From contig JABMPI010000016.1 in the NCBI GenBank assembly GCA_013203755.1, positions 1 to 5,949 on the forward strand: a DNA stretch of 5,949 bases, read 5' to 3'. Under the pieces are notes generated by a model, which was given only the letters and a program-made list of their open reading frames with translations, did no database searches and was not told where the DNA came from. Positions within the stretch are counted from its first letter, which is position 1; each line of letters starts with the position of its first letter. Below, in pieces: positions 5,070 through 5,949 of this stretch. This stretch comes from Bacteroidota bacterium. Lineage in GTDB: Bacteria; Bacteroidota; Bacteroidia; Bacteroidales; Prolixibacteraceae. The position numbers and the translations under genes were made by a program.

Positions 5070-5949
5070 CTAATTAAACGTGCGGCTGCCCAATTTTTTC
5101 GCAAGCTCTGTCTCAACTTTATTCAAATTTGTCATCGTACTTAATAAGTCGAAAATCTTGTCGTCATCTTTTTCAATCACCGCTTTATCAATATCTTTCT
5201 TTACCCCGGCTTGCATTATTTTAATCTTCCGGAATTTATATTCGTTAATTACTTTCGGAATAAGTAAGTCCAGAATATCCTCTTCACGCTCCATATAAGC
5301 GCCGGCTTTCGACCAGCGTTTGCTCTCCACGTATTTCTCTGAAAGCAAATTAGTAGCCAGCTGGCTTATTTCAGCATCGGGATGATGTATAAAATGTTTC
5401 CAGGTATCAATATTCTCTTTATCCAAAATACTGTTAACCTCATAAAACATCTTTTGAAACAGTGGATTTTCCGATACCAAATCATCAGCTTCCAGCTCCT
5501 GAATCATAAATTCCCCCACACTCAAGGCCTCAGTTTCATCGGGTTCATCATCTTCTTCTACAAACAATTTAGCTTTACAATGTTTTAGAAGAAAACGCAA
5601 AAACTCCAACTCTTCTACCAAAAAAGCGGTAGGTTTAATTACTGGAATTACAGGTTTTGGAGCTGCATCTTGTTTAGATTTTTCCCTAAATTCCCTGGTA
5701 CGGAGATCATCGCTTTGTTTTGTTTTTTGCTTTCGAACTTCTGTATACAAAACCTCTTCGTTTACACCCAATAACCTACTACATTCTTTAATATAAACAG
5801 AACGTGTAATAGAATCCGGGATTACTGAAACAGAATGAATTACATCAGAAATTAATCGTGCTTTTGCAATGGGATCGTTCTCTGTACTTTTTAAAAGAAG
5901 ACGGGTTTTAAACTGAATAAAATCGCTTTCGTTTTCTTTTATATAATCT
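5070..5949 (-). CDS. dnaG: DNA primase, C-terminal part (5' end outside window)
   Basis: The frame is open to the right edge, giving 292 visible residues that end at TAG (5070-5072). The TTG at 5771 is an internal leucine codon, since 59 codons before it continue the protein. The first visible stretch, from DYIKENESDFIQFKTRLLL to DPIAKARLISDVIHSV and IPDSITRSVYIKECSRLLGV, is a block I recognise from Bacteroidota DnaG that follows the TOPRIM core. A charged linker comes next (about residues 77-107, rich in K, R, Q and D, then APKPVIPVIKP). The remaining roughly 185 residues are helical and acidic-rich and correspond to the helicase-interacting C-terminal region. Primase synthesises RNA primers at the replication fork and is recruited by DnaB. 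The zinc-binding and catalytic TOPRIM motifs lie outside the window, so only the end of the gene is confirmed. It appears to lead a three-gene set. Confidence 0.88.
   Translation of the reverse strand, partial: DYIKENESDFIQFKTRLLLKSTENDPIAKARLISDVIHSVSVIPDSITRSVYIKECSRLLGVNEEVLYTEVRKQKTKQSDDLRTREFREKSKQDAAPKPVIPVIKPTAFLVEELEFLRFLLKHCKAKLFVEEDDEPDETEALSVGEFMIQELEADDLVSENPLFQKMFYEVNSILDKENIDTWKHFIHHPDAEISQLATNLLSEKYVESKRWSKAGAYMEREEDILDLLIPKVINEYKFRKIKIMQAGVKKDIDKAVIEKDDDKIFDLLSTMTNLNKVETELAKKLGSRTFN

Noticed and set aside
5382..5588. Plus-strand open frames opposite dnaG and the dehydrogenase (also 3552-3824, 4526-4804, 5080-5298)
   Set aside because: All are antisense to recognised proteins and rich in F, I and S, as expected from the complement of AT-rich coding DNA.

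Overview
The window looks like ordinary chromosome from a Bacteroidota bacterium, most likely of the Marinilabiliales/Prolixibacteraceae type. Three things suggest this: AT-rich DNA with almost no Shine-Dalgarno sequences, a TAnnTTTG-type promoter upstream of metK, and protein sequences (MetK, the DnaG C-terminus, a tandem-USP protein) that read like those of this phylum. The genus is inference; no rRNA or other decisive marker is present.

Layout. The plus strand carries three genes. From 2 to 682 is the 3' part of a family 2 glycosyltransferase that starts outside the window. From 943 to 2196 is metK (S-adenosylmethionine synthetase), preceded by a promoter and a pseudoknotted SAM-II-type riboswitch aptamer (about 810-861) and followed by a strong intrinsic terminator (2226-2259). 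From 2348 to 3457 is a protein with two universal-stress-protein (USP) domains and an N-terminal DUF2007-like domain. The minus strand carries a compact convergent gene set read from right to left: the C-terminal part of dnaG (primase, running off the right edge), a small FMN-binding split-barrel protein, and an extended short-chain dehydrogenase/epimerase. The gaps are only 8 and 2 nt, so these three are probably cotranscribed.

Two non-coding repeats fill the gaps. One is a pair of inverted 16-nt REP-like palindromes between the glycosyltransferase and metK (682-747). The other is a 74-bp imperfect inverted-repeat element with an internal 8-bp hairpin between the convergent USP and dehydrogenase genes (3465-3538).

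Biology. The clearest functional unit is the metK locus: SAM made by the enzyme should bind its own leader RNA and reduce expression. The other genes are housekeeping or accessory and show no sign of forming one pathway. I found no CRISPR array, tRNA, rRNA, transposase or defence system. The points most worth a second look are the long distance between the SAM aptamer and the metK start codon, with two extra hairpins in between, and the two palindromic repeats.
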